Under the pieces are notes generated by a model. It had not been told where the DNA came from, did not search any database, and saw only the letters and a list, made by a program, of their open reading frames with translations. A stretch of 64,000 bases of DNA. It comes from DATEBA01 sp035288045. GTDB lineage: Bacteria; Actinomycetota; UBA4738; HRBIN12. Every line of letters begins with the position of its first letter. Within the stretch, counting starts at the first letter, position 1. The stretch spans positions 1 through 64,000 of the forward strand of contig DATEBA010000012.1 of NCBI GenBank assembly GCA_035288045.1, read 5' to 3'. Shown piece by piece: positions 1 through 7,412 of this stretch. A program made the position numbers and the translations under genes.

Positions 1-519
1 ACGCTCATGAACAAGGGCCTGGAGGTGCTCGAGGCGCACTACCTGTTTGACCTGGACTACTCGAAGATCCACACCGTGATCCACCCGGAGGGCATCGTCC
101 ACGGGCTGGCGGAGTTCCGGGACGGCAGCATGCTCGCCCAGTTCGCGGTGCCCGACATGCGCCTGCCGATACAGCAGGCGCTCGCCTGGCCCGAGCGGCT
201 GCCGACGGGCGTCGACGGCGTGCCGCTCACCGACCACCGGCTCACGTTCGAGCCGGTCGACAAGGAGGCGTTCCCGGCGATAGACCTGGCCTACCGTGCG
301 GGAGGTCTCGGGCTCACCTTCCCCGCCGTGATGAACGCAGCGAACGAGGTTGCCGTGATGGCCTTCCTCGAGAGCAAGATCCCGCTGACGCGCATCGTCG
401 AGGTCTCGCAGACCGTCGTCGACGAGCACGAAGCTCCCTCGGTCGTCTCCGTCGTGAACATCGAGCGGGCGGATGCGTGGGCCCGCCGTCGCGCCGCGGA
501 GATCATCGAGGAGCGCTGA
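1..519 (+). CDS. dxr: 1-deoxy-D-xylulose 5-phosphate reductoisomerase, C-terminal part (partial)
   Basis: Converts DXP to 2-C-methyl-D-erythritol 4-phosphate with NADPH, the committed step of the MEP isoprenoid pathway; cytosolic. The window opens inside the gene. The visible 172 codons begin with TLMNKGLEVLEAHYLF, followed by the IHPEGIVHG segment, the DMRLPIQQAL segment and the AANEVAVMAFL helix, all typical of the DXR catalytic and C-terminal domains. The N-terminal NADPH-binding half lies upstream. rseP follows at once, and ispG, a later enzyme of the same pathway, lies 3.5 kb downstream, the usual actinobacterial arrangement. Confidence 0.95.
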   Translation, partial: TLMNKGLEVLEAHYLFDLDYSKIHTVIHPEGIVHGLAEFRDGSMLAQFAVPDMRLPIQQALAWPERLPTGVDGVPLTDHRLTFEPVDKEAFPAIDLAYRAGGLGLTFPAVMNAANEVAVMAFLESKIPLTRIVEVSQTVVDEHEAPSVVSVVNIERADAWARRRAAEIIEER

Positions 520-526
520 ACCGGTA

Positions 527-1663
527 GTGTCGGGCACTTTCGGCATCCTCGTCTTCGTCCTCTCGATCATCGTGGTGATCGTGATCCACGAGGCTGCGCA
601 CCTTGGCGTGGCCAAGGCCTTCGGCTTCAAGGTGGAGGAGTTCTTCGTCGGTTTCGGCCCGCGGATCTGGTCCGTGCGTCGGGGCGAGACCGAGTACGGG
701 CTGAAGGCGATCCCGGCCGGCGGCTACGTCCGGATCGCGGGGATGGACACCTTCCGGGAGGTCGCGCCGGAAGACCGGTCGCGAAGCTACTACCAGAAGC
801 CTCGATGGCAGCGGGCGCTCGTCATCTTCGCGGGGCCGCTTACGCATCTGCTGATGGCCCCGGTCTTCTTCGCCTTGTGGTTCGGCGCGATCGGGCAGCC
901 GACCGCCTTCTCTCCTTGGATCGTCGAGGTCGAGGAGAAGCTGAACGGACATCCGTCCCCGGCGTTCTTGGCCGGGATCAGGCCGGGCGACGAGGTGGTC
1001 GGGATCCCCGGGGTCGAGAACCCGACCAGGGGCCAGCTGCTGCGCTACACGGGCGACAACCCGGGCGAGCCGATAGAGCTGATGCTCCTCCGGGACGAGC
1101 GGAGGTTCACCGTGTCGCTGACCCCGGAGTGGTCGGTGTTCGAGGGCCAGCGGCTCCCGCGGATCGGGGTGGCGGTGGCACTCGGCCGGGTACTGGAGCG
1201 CGAGCGGGAGGGGCCGATCACCGCGCTCAAGGACGGGTTCGTGGAGACCGGCCGGGTGTCCCAGCGGTTCGCCTCCGGTCTCGGGACGGTGTTCGGGCCC
1301 AAGGGCCTGGCCCGGATCGGCGACCTGCTCTTCGGCGGCGCCGAACGGGAGCGCACGGACCCCGCGAGCCTCGTCGGCGGTGCCCAGGTCGCGGGGGAGC
1401 TGGCGAGGAGCGGCTACCTGGCCGACCTCGTGTACATGATCGGAAGCCTGAACGTTTGGGTGGGGCTCCTCAACCTGCTGCCGCTCCCGCCGTTCGACGG
1501 CGGCCACCTGGCCGTCGTCGCGATCGAGGGTGCGACGCGCAAGCGGATCGACCCTCGGCGGCTCATCCCCGTGTCGGCGGTCGTGCTCTCGTTCTTCCTC
1601 CTCGTTACGGTGAGCCTCATCTACCTCGACATCGTGAAGCCGCTGCCGGACCTGTTCCCGTAG
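527..1663 (+). CDS. rseP: RIP metalloprotease RseP (site-2 protease)
   Basis: Membrane-embedded zinc protease that cleaves anti-sigma factors and other membrane substrates within the bilayer. The reading frame extends upstream into dxr, but GTG 527 (VSGTFGILVF...) places the first membrane helix at the N terminus and follows the dxr stop by 7 bases, so I chose it (378 aa). The zinc motif HEAAH is at residues 21-25, with Ala where most homologues have Gly. A PDZ-like region occupies about 120-200 (FLAGIRPGDEVVGI), and the second active-site motif NLLPLPPFDGGH is near 316-327, with flanking hydrophobic helices. Adjacent to dxr as in many bacteria. Confidence 0.93.
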   Translation: MSGTFGILVFVLSIIVVIVIHEAAHLGVAKAFGFKVEEFFVGFGPRIWSVRRGETEYGLKAIPAGGYVRIAGMDTFREVAPEDRSRSYYQKPRWQRALVIFAGPLTHLLMAPVFFALWFGAIGQPTAFSPWIVEVEEKLNGHPSPAFLAGIRPGDEVVGIPGVENPTRGQLLRYTGDNPGEPIELMLLRDERRFTVSLTPEWSVFEGQRLPRIGVAVALGRVLEREREGPITALKDGFVETGRVSQRFASGLGTVFGPKGLARIGDLLFGGAERERTDPASLVGGAQVAGELARSGYLADLVYMIGSLNVWVGLLNLLPLPPFDGGHLAVVAIEGATRKRIDPRRLIPVSAVVLSFFLLVTVSLIYLDIVKPLPDLFP

Positions 1664-1678
1664 GCACGCCCGGCCGAC

Positions 1679-1701
1679 TTCAACAAGTTCTCAACATCCC
1701 G
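1679..1701 (+). promoter_or_regulatory. candidate PHO-box-like direct repeat upstream of the response regulator
   Basis: Two copies of TCAACA start 11 bp apart (1680 and 1691) in the short gap between rseP and the response regulator. An 11-bp period is the usual spacing of PhoB/PhoP-family half sites, so autoregulation by the PhoB-type regulator just downstream is plausible. The match is short and rests on inspection only. Confidence 0.3.
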
Positions 1702-1731
1702 CCCTACGGGCAGCGCCGCGACGGAACTACG

Positions 1732-2436
1732 ATGAGGTGCGTGGGGACGCAGACCGTGCTCGTCGTCGACGACGAGGAAGCGATCGCCGAGGCAGTTCGC
1801 GCGCGCCTCGAGAGCGAGGGGTTCCGGGTCCTCGTGGCGCACGACGGCCCGGAGGCGATCCGCGCCCACGCGGAGCAGGCCCCCGACCTGGTCGTACTCG
1901 ACCTCATGCTCCCGGGGATGGATGGGCTCGAGGTCTGTAAGGAGATGCAGAGGCGGGAGTGGACGCCGGTCCTGATGCTCACCGCCCGGACCGAGGAAGC
2001 GGACAAGGTCGCGGGGTTCGCGGTCGGCGCCGACGACTACCTTACGAAGCCCTTCAGCCTGCGCGAGCTCTCCGTCCGGGTGAAGGCGATCCTTCGGCGC
2101 GTCGAGCGGATCCGCGAGACGCCGGCCGCCGGACCTATCGAGAGAGGTGGTCTCGTGGTGGACCCCTCACGTCGTCGCGTGACCGTCGACGGGAGCGATG
2201 TGCAGCTCACGCCGCTCGAGTTCGAGATCCTCCTGGTGCTCGCGCGCGACCCGGGGGTCGTGCTGACGCGCGAGCAGCTGATGGACCGTGTGTGGGGGTA
2301 CCGCGACTACGCGGGCGGGCGTGTGGTCGACTCGCACGTCGCGCGGCTCCGCAGGAAGCTCGGCGAGGACGGCGTCGAGCCGCGGTTCGTGCGCACCGTT
2401 CATGGCGTGGGCTACGCCTTCGACGGGGGGCCCTGA
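1732..2436 (+). CDS. OmpR/PhoB-family response regulator (RegX3/PhoP-like)
   Basis: DNA-binding regulator of the two-component system completed by the next gene. With ATG 1732 the protein is 234 aa. The receiver domain (about 8-122) has the acidic pair D13-D14, phosphoacceptor D57 in VVLDLMLPGMDG, and the conserved Lys of LTKPF. The C-terminal winged-helix domain (about 140-232) has the expected LTPLEFEIL, REQLMDRVWG and RVVDSHVARLRRKLGE segments. An in-frame GTG at 1741 is an alternative start. The frame is open far upstream through rseP, but only this part resembles a protein family. The kinase start codon follows the stop directly, so the two are co-translated. The stimulus (phosphate is one possibility) is not proven. 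Confidence 0.92.
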   Translation: MRCVGTQTVLVVDDEEAIAEAVRARLESEGFRVLVAHDGPEAIRAHAEQAPDLVVLDLMLPGMDGLEVCKEMQRREWTPVLMLTARTEEADKVAGFAVGADDYLTKPFSLRELSVRVKAILRRVERIRETPAAGPIERGGLVVDPSRRRVTVDGSDVQLTPLEFEILLVLARDPGVVLTREQLMDRVWGYRDYAGGRVVDSHVARLRRKLGEDGVEPRFVRTVHGVGYAFDGGP

Positions 2437-3546
2437 GTGCCGCTCCTCCAGCGACTCCCGACCATCCGGGCGAAGCTCGGCTCCACGATCGTGTTCGCCG
2501 TGGGCATGACGCTCGCGCTCGTGTTCCTGTTACTCGCGTACGCGCTCGCAAACGTCGAGCCGGAGGTCGGGGGCGGGCTCCTGCACCGTCTCGGTGCGGC
2601 GCTCGATTTCCTGCGCTCGTTCTGGTGGCAGTTCCTCCTCGCCGGGGCGGTGGCCGCGGCGATCGCGCTCGTCCTCGCCCGGTGGCTCGCTCGCGGCATG
2701 ACCCAGCCGCTCCGTGACATGGCCGCGGCCGCCCGCATGATGGAGAGCGGGGACTACTCGCGGCGTGTGCAGACGGCCTCGCGCGACGAGGTCGGGGAGC
2801 TCGCCCAGGCGTTCAACCGCATGGGCGCCGAGCTCGAGAGCCTCGAGCAGCTTCGCCGCGACCTGGTGGCCAACGTCTCCCACGAGCTGAAGACGCCGAT
2901 CTCGGCGCTGCGAGCGCACCTGGAGAACCTGCTCGACGGCGTGGAGAAGCCGGACCCGGAGACCCTCCAGGTGATGCTCGCCCAGTCCGACCGCCTGGCG
3001 CGGCTCGTGGACCAGCTGCTCGACCTCTCGCGGCTCGAATCGGGCGAGGTCCCGCTGGAGCGCGAGGAGGTCTCCCTCCCGCCCCTCGTGTCGCAGGTGC
3101 TCTCCGAGATCGAGGTCTCCCGTGCGGGCCGGGGCGTGGCCGTCGAGAGTAAGCTCCCCCCCGACCTGCCGCCGGCCTACGTGGACCGGGAGCGGCTCCA
3201 CCAGGTGCTCTACAACCTCCTGGACAACGCCGTCAGGTTCACCCCGGCCGGAGGGCGCGTCACGGTCGAGGCCACCCGCCGCAACGGGACGCTGGAGGTC
3301 CGGGTCGCCGACACCGGTTCGGGGATCGCCGCCGAGCACCTGCCGCGACTGTTCGAGCGGTTCTACCGTGTCGACCCGGCTCGCTCGCGCGAGGACGGCG
3401 GGACCGGGATCGGCCTGGCGATCGCGAGGTCCGTCGTCGAGGCGCACGGTGGCAGGATCTGGGCGCAGAGCGAGGAAGGGATGGGGAGCGTGTTCACGTT
3501 CGAGGTGCCGGCCGTCCCGCCGGCCGACGCTAGGAGGAAGAGTTGA
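2437..3546 (+). CDS. membrane sensor histidine kinase (PhoR/SenX3-like)
   Basis: Partner kinase of the preceding regulator, 369 aa, GTG start immediately after its stop. Two hydrophobic segments (about 17-38 and 63-83) flank a very short extracytoplasmic loop. A HAMP linker (about 84-137) follows, then HisKA with phospho-acceptor H149 in VANVSHELKTP. The HATPase_c domain has the N box (LYNLLDNAVRF), G1 (DTGSGI) and G2 (GGTGIGLAIA). The loop of about 24 residues leaves little room for a periplasmic sensor, so it may read the membrane or a partner protein. Its stop overlaps the next start. Confidence 0.92.
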   Translation: MPLLQRLPTIRAKLGSTIVFAVGMTLALVFLLLAYALANVEPEVGGGLLHRLGAALDFLRSFWWQFLLAGAVAAAIALVLARWLARGMTQPLRDMAAAARMMESGDYSRRVQTASRDEVGELAQAFNRMGAELESLEQLRRDLVANVSHELKTPISALRAHLENLLDGVEKPDPETLQVMLAQSDRLARLVDQLLDLSRLESGEVPLEREEVSLPPLVSQVLSEIEVSRAGRGVAVESKLPPDLPPAYVDRERLHQVLYNLLDNAVRFTPAGGRVTVEATRRNGTLEVRVADTGSGIAAEHLPRLFERFYRVDPARSREDGGTGIGLAIARSVVEAHGGRIWAQSEEGMGSVFTFEVPAVPPADARRKS

Positions 3547-3992
3547 AGTCGAGCACTCTGACGATCGAGGTGACGCCCGCGGCGCGGTACTCCTACCTCG
3601 ACCTCACGGACGACCTGCGGATGGCGATCAAGGACTCCGGCGTGACCGACGGGGCAGCCATCGCCTACTGTCCGCACACGACCTGCGCCCTGCTCATGAA
3701 CGAGTGGGAGGACGGCGCGCAGGAGGACTTCCGCAAGCGGGTCGAGGCCCTGGTACCGGAGGACACCTACTACGCCCACGACGACCTCGAGCGCCGTACC
3801 CAGAACCTGGACGAGGTCCACGAGCGGCAGAACGGGCACTCCCACGCCAAGGCGATGCTCCTGTCCGCGACCTCGCACGCGATCCCGGTCACGTCCGGCG
3901 AGCCGATGCTCGGGCGCTGGCAGCGGCTGTTCCTCTTCGAGATGGACGACCCCAAGGAGCGCCAGATCGTCTTCCACGTCTTCGGGGAATAG
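3543..3992 (+). CDS. YjbQ family protein (secondary thiamine-phosphate synthase-type)
   Basis: 149-aa protein of the YjbQ/UPF0047 family. Some members show weak thiamine-phosphate synthase activity, but the physiological role is unsettled. Family marks are PHTTCALLMNEWEDG near residues 40-55, the His-rich NGHSHAKAMLL, and TSGEPMLGRWQRLFLFEMD towards the C terminus. The TTG start at 3543 overlaps the kinase stop and sits behind a strong Shine-Dalgarno (AGGAGGAAG, 3532-3540). That spacing couples it to the two-component operon. Confidence 0.85.
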   Translation: MKSSTLTIEVTPAARYSYLDLTDDLRMAIKDSGVTDGAAIAYCPHTTCALLMNEWEDGAQEDFRKRVEALVPEDTYYAHDDLERRTQNLDEVHERQNGHSHAKAMLLSATSHAIPVTSGEPMLGRWQRLFLFEMDDPKERQIVFHVFGE

Positions 3993-3999
3993 TCGCCGG

Positions 4000-5088
4000 A
4001 TGGTGGGGGAGCGCCGGAAGAGCCGGAAGGTGAAGGTCGGCTGGGTCGAGGTCGGCGGCGACGCACCGATCCGCGTGCAGTCGATGACGACCACCAAGAC
4101 CGCCGACGTGAACGCCACGCTCCAGCAGATGGCGTCGCTCGTCGCGGCCGGCTGCGAGATGGTCCGTGTCGCCGTGCCGCACTGGGAGGACGCGGAGGCC
4201 CTCGAGGAGATAGCCCGGCACGCGACGATCCCCGTGATCGCAGACATCCACTTCCAATGGAAGTACGCGATGGCCGCGCTCGAGGCCGGCGTCCACGGCC
4301 TGCGGATCAACCCGGGGAACATCAAGTACCAGGACAAGGTGCGTCTCATCGCTCGTGAGGCAAAGGCCCGCGGCGTGCCGATCCGGATCGGCGTGAACGC
4401 CGGGTCGCTGGAGAGGGCCCTGCTCGAGAGGCACGGGCGTCCGAGCGCGGAGGCGCTCGTCGAGAGCGCCCTGAACGAGACCCGGATCCTCGAGGAGGAG
4501 GACTTCTTCGACATGAAGATCTCGGTCAAGCACTCGAACCCGGCCGAGATGATCTCCGCGTACCGGATGCTCGCGGAGGCGTGCGACTACCCGCTCCACC
4601 TCGGGGTGACGGAGGCGGGACCGATGCCCATGGGCGGGGTGAAGAGCGCGGTCGGCATCGGAGCGCTTCTCTCCGAGGGCATAGGTGACACGATCCGGGT
4701 GTCGCTCACCGACGACCCGGTCGAAGAGGTGAAGGTCGGCGGCTGGATCCTCCAGTCTCTCGGGTTGCGCAAGCGCACGCTCGACCTCGTCGCGTGTCCC
4801 TCGTGCGGTCGCGCGGAGGTCGACGTGCTCGGCCTGACGAAGCAGGTGAACGAGGCGCTGGAGCGCGAGGGGATCACGGCGCCGATCCGCGTGGCCGTGA
4901 TGGGGTGCGTGGTGAACGGGCCGGGCGAGGCCCGCGAGGCCGACCTCGGGATCGCGGCCGGAAAGGGTCAGGGCTTCCTCGTGGTGAAGGGCGAGGTGAT
5001 CGACAAGATTCCCGAGGGGGAGTTCGTCGAGCGTCTGATCGACGAGGCCAAGAAGATCGCTGCGGAGACGGCCGACGCGGCCTCGTAG
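4000..5088 (+). CDS. ispG: 4-hydroxy-3-methylbut-2-en-1-yl diphosphate synthase
   Basis: 4Fe-4S enzyme of the MEP pathway that reductively opens methylerythritol cyclodiphosphate to HMBPP. 362 aa, a normal length for the single-TIM-barrel bacterial form. The N terminus RVQSMTTTKTADV, the barrel, and the C-terminal cluster ligands in VACPSCGR and VMGCVVNGPGEA are present, giving the three cysteines plus the glutamate region. It starts 7 bases after yjbQ, so it probably shares that transcript. Together with dxr at the left edge it makes this a partial MEP locus. Confidence 0.95.
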   Translation: MVGERRKSRKVKVGWVEVGGDAPIRVQSMTTTKTADVNATLQQMASLVAAGCEMVRVAVPHWEDAEALEEIARHATIPVIADIHFQWKYAMAALEAGVHGLRINPGNIKYQDKVRLIAREAKARGVPIRIGVNAGSLERALLERHGRPSAEALVESALNETRILEEEDFFDMKISVKHSNPAEMISAYRMLAEACDYPLHLGVTEAGPMPMGGVKSAVGIGALLSEGIGDTIRVSLTDDPVEEVKVGGWILQSLGLRKRTLDLVACPSCGRAEVDVLGLTKQVNEALEREGITAPIRVAVMGCVVNGPGEAREADLGIAAGKGQGFLVVKGEVIDKIPEGEFVERLIDEAKKIAAETADAAS

Positions 5089-5100
5089 TCCGCGTCCTCC

Positions 5101-5670
5101 CTACCGCGCAAGCTCGAGGAAGTTCTCGACGATCCGCGGGCCCTCTGGCGTGAGGATCGACTCCGGATGGAACTGCACGCCGAAGCGGGGCAAGTCGCGG
5201 TGCTGCGTCGCCATCACCAGGCCCTCCTCGGTCCACGCGGTGAGCTGGAGCTCCTCGGGCAGGTCCTCCCGCGTCACGACCAGGGAGTGGTAGCGACCGG
5301 CCTCGAACGGGGTCGACACGCCCGAGAGGATCCCCTTGCCCTCGTGGAACACGAGCGAGGCCTTGCCGTGCACGGGTTCGGGTCCGCGGTCGACACGCCC
5401 GCCGGCCGCGACCCCGATCGCCTGGTGACCGAGGCAGACGCCGAGCACCGGCGTCTCGGCCGGAAGGATTGCCAGGAGCTCGGTCATGCACCCGGCGTCC
5501 TCGGGCCGGCCCGGGCCGGGGGACAGGATCACGGCCTCCGGTTGTCGTTCGACGAGCGACTCGGCCGGCTCGGCGTCGGACCGGACCACCTCGGTCGCGC
5601 GACCGAAGCCCTCGACCAGCTGGACGAGGTTGTAGACGAACGAGTCGTAGTGGTCGACGACCAGGATCAT
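5101..5670 (-). CDS. trpG: anthranilate synthase component II (glutamine amidotransferase)
   Basis: 189-aa class I glutamine amidotransferase that supplies ammonia to TrpE for anthranilate synthesis; it may also serve p-aminobenzoate synthesis as PabA. The nucleophile is C79 in VLGVCLGHQAIG, with the His-Glu pair in FGVQFHPESIL (H168, E170), and the N terminus ILVVDHYDSFVYNL is diagnostic. Its ATG overlaps the trpE stop in an ATGA junction, showing translational coupling. Its 3' end faces ispG across 12 bases. Whether it also serves folate synthesis cannot be read from the sequence. Confidence 0.93.
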   Translation of the reverse strand: MILVVDHYDSFVYNLVQLVEGFGRATEVVRSDAEPAESLVERQPEAVILSPGPGRPEDAGCMTELLAILPAETPVLGVCLGHQAIGVAAGGRVDRGPEPVHGKASLVFHEGKGILSGVSTPFEAGRYHSLVVTREDLPEELQLTAWTEEGLVMATQHRDLPRFGVQFHPESILTPEGPRIVENFLELAR

Positions 5671-7151
5671 CGCGGGGTCTCCCCTCCGGCGACGAGTGTC
5701 TCACCGGCGACCGCCGGGAGCAGCGCCGCCGCTTTCGCCTTCGTCTCCTGGAGCTCGGACTCGGGGTCGGAGTCGGCGACGACGCCGGCGCCCGCCTGTA
5801 CGTGGACCTCGCCGCCTGACACGACGGCCGTCCGGATCGTGATGCAGAAGTCGAGATCGCCCGCGAACGTGAGGTAGCCGACCGCGCCCGCGTACGGGCC
5901 GCGCGCGGTCGGCTCGGCCTCGGCGATCAACTCCATCGCCCGGCGCTTCGGCGCGCCGGTGACCGTTCCGGCCGGGAACGTCACGGCCAGGGCATCGAGG
6001 GGATGCCGCCCCTCGGCGAGCTCGCCTTCCACGGTGCTCACGATGTGCATGACTCGCGAGAAGCGCTCGACGACCATCAGCTCCGTCGGACGCACGCTTC
6101 CCGGCGTGCAGACGCGCCCTAGGTCGTTCCGCGCCAGATCGACGAGCATCGCGTGCTCGGCCTGCTCCTTTGGGTCGGCCAGGAGCTCGTGCTCGAGAAG
6201 GCGGTCGCGCACCTCGCTCCGTCCGCGAGGCCTGGTCCCGGCGATCGGGCGCGTGGAAACACGCCTTCCCTCCACCCGCACGAGCGGCTCGGGCGAGCTC
6301 CCAGCGAGCTCGATCCCGAGCATCCGCAGGAAGAACATGTACGGCGAGGGGTTGGTGACGCGCAGGCGTCTGTAGATCGGGTATCCGCCCTCGCCGGCCG
6401 GGAACGACACCCGCCGCGATGGGACTCCCTGGAAGATGTCGCCGGCCAAGATGTGCTCCTTGAATCCCACGACGATCTCGCGGTAGCGCTCGTCGGGCAT
6501 GTTCGGCCTTGGCTCCGCCGGCGGCGCCGTCCCTTCGACGGGTTCAGGCGGCGGGGGAGCCGCGCGGGTCACGTGCTCCGCGAGATGCTCCACGGCCTCC
6601 ACCCCGGCGTCGAACGCGCGGGCGTGAGCGACCAGTAGCAAGCGCTGCTGCCAGTGGTCGAACACGACGGCCCGATCGACGACGAGCAGCCCGACCGGAG
6701 GGCACGGCACGTCTCCGGAGGGATGAGGATGCCCGTCCAGGAGCTCCGCGGCCTCGTAGGCGAGGAACCCGACCAGGCCGCCCGTGAGTGACGGGAGACC
6801 GGCCACGCGAGGTCCGCGCAGCGCGTAGGCGAGAGACCGGAGAGCGGCTCCAGTGTCGGCGCGCGCGGGAACGTCGGGCAGCGGCAGGTCCCGCGCGACG
6901 TCTCGTACCTCCACACCGCCGTCGGTGTCGACCACGACGACCGCCGCGGGGTCGCCGGCGACGAACGAGTACCTCCCCCAGCGCTCGCTCCGCTCGACGC
7001 TCTCGAGCAGGACGCCGGGGCCGTCTCCGGCCAGCTCCGGGAACAGCCCCACCGGAGTCGAGACGTCGGCCAGCAGCTCGGCCCACACGGGCACGAGCGG
7101 CCACTCCGCGGCAAGCGCGTCGAAGGTCTCGCGATCCAGCCCGATCCTCAA
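5667..7151 (-). CDS. trpE: anthranilate synthase component I
   Basis: Makes anthranilate from chorismate and ammonia, the first step of tryptophan synthesis. I chose TTG 7151, where similarity to the family starts (LRIGLDRETFDALA); this gives 494 aa. The N-terminal regulatory half includes the LLESVERSERWGRYSF element linked to Trp feedback. The catalytic domain has SPEPLVRV, RPIAGTRPRG, DLARNDLGRV and the TVTGAPKRRAMELI segment. The usual IFQVVLS motif reads IFQGVPS here. PabB was considered, but the Trp-codon leader peptide and terminator just upstream favour TrpE. Confidence 0.93.
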   Translation of the reverse strand: MRIGLDRETFDALAAEWPLVPVWAELLADVSTPVGLFPELAGDGPGVLLESVERSERWGRYSFVAGDPAAVVVVDTDGGVEVRDVARDLPLPDVPARADTGAALRSLAYALRGPRVAGLPSLTGGLVGFLAYEAAELLDGHPHPSGDVPCPPVGLLVVDRAVVFDHWQQRLLLVAHARAFDAGVEAVEHLAEHVTRAAPPPPEPVEGTAPPAEPRPNMPDERYREIVVGFKEHILAGDIFQGVPSRRVSFPAGEGGYPIYRRLRVTNPSPYMFFLRMLGIELAGSSPEPLVRVEGRRVSTRPIAGTRPRGRSEVRDRLLEHELLADPKEQAEHAMLVDLARNDLGRVCTPGSVRPTELMVVERFSRVMHIVSTVEGELAEGRHPLDALAVTFPAGTVTGAPKRRAMELIAEAEPTARGPYAGAVGYLTFAGDLDFCITIRTAVVSGGEVHVQAGAGVVADSDPESELQETKAKAAALLPAVAGETLVAGGETPR

Positions 7152-7163
7152 GGATCCACCCCC

Positions 7164-7260
7164 GAAGAAACGAAAGGCCCCGGGTTCCTCGCCCGGGGCT
7201 CCTGCGGTGCTTGGTGGTCGTTGGCCTAGACGCGCGCCCGCACCGGGCTCCCCGAGCCCC
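7164..7260 (-). promoter_or_regulatory. trp transcription attenuator (terminator/antiterminator)
   Basis: On the minus strand an 8-bp perfect stem (7192-7199 pairing with 7177-7184, loop 7185-7191) is followed by the T-rich run TTTCGTTTCTT, just before the trpE start. Upstream, inside the leader reading frame, GGGCTC/GAGCCC (7254-7259 with 7245-7250) can form a second hairpin. A third, competing pairing is possible between GCCCGG (7243-7248) and CCGGGC (7191-7196). That gives the four-segment layout of classical trp attenuation. All pairings were found by eye. Confidence 0.65.
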
Positions 7261-7288
7261 CGCGCCACGCCCACGCGCATCCGATCAT
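7226..7288 (-). CDS. trpL: trp operon leader peptide with Trp-Ala-Trp
   Basis: A 20-codon reading frame, ATG at 7288 and TAG at 7226, encoding MIGCAWAWRGG... Tryptophan codons are at positions 6 and 8, immediately before the first leader hairpin, so a ribosome stalled for lack of Trp-tRNA would cover segment 1 and free segment 2 to form the antiterminator. The ATG lies only 9 bases after a -10 box, so translation is probably leaderless, which explains the absence of a Shine-Dalgarno. Two Trp codons are fewer than the three seen in some leaders, and this GC-rich strand can produce TGG by chance. The overall layout carries the call. Confidence 0.6.
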   Translation of the reverse strand: MIGCAWAWRGGSGSPVRARV

Positions 7289-7297
7289 GGTCCGGGG

Positions 7298-7327
7298 ATT
7301 GTCGACCCTTCGGTGCCTCCTCGTCAA
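7298..7327 (-). promoter_or_regulatory. promoter of the trpL-trpE-trpG operon
   Basis: Minus-strand TTGACG (7322-7327), an 18-base spacer, then GACAAT (7298-7303). The start point expected 6-8 bases on falls at or just before the trpL ATG (7288), consistent with a leaderless leader peptide. Confidence 0.55.
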
Positions 7328-7412
7328 CGGCCGGGACTTTCGGCGCCTGCCCGTTGGTGGCCGGACCGTGGTGTACCTTGGGCGGGCCCGGCTCGCTCCC
7401 GAGGAGGCACCG

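Noticed and set aside
805..1731. Long N-terminal extension of the response regulator through rseP
   Set aside because: It is an Arg/Gly/Pro-rich shadow of rseP in another frame; the receiver domain begins right after ATG 1732.
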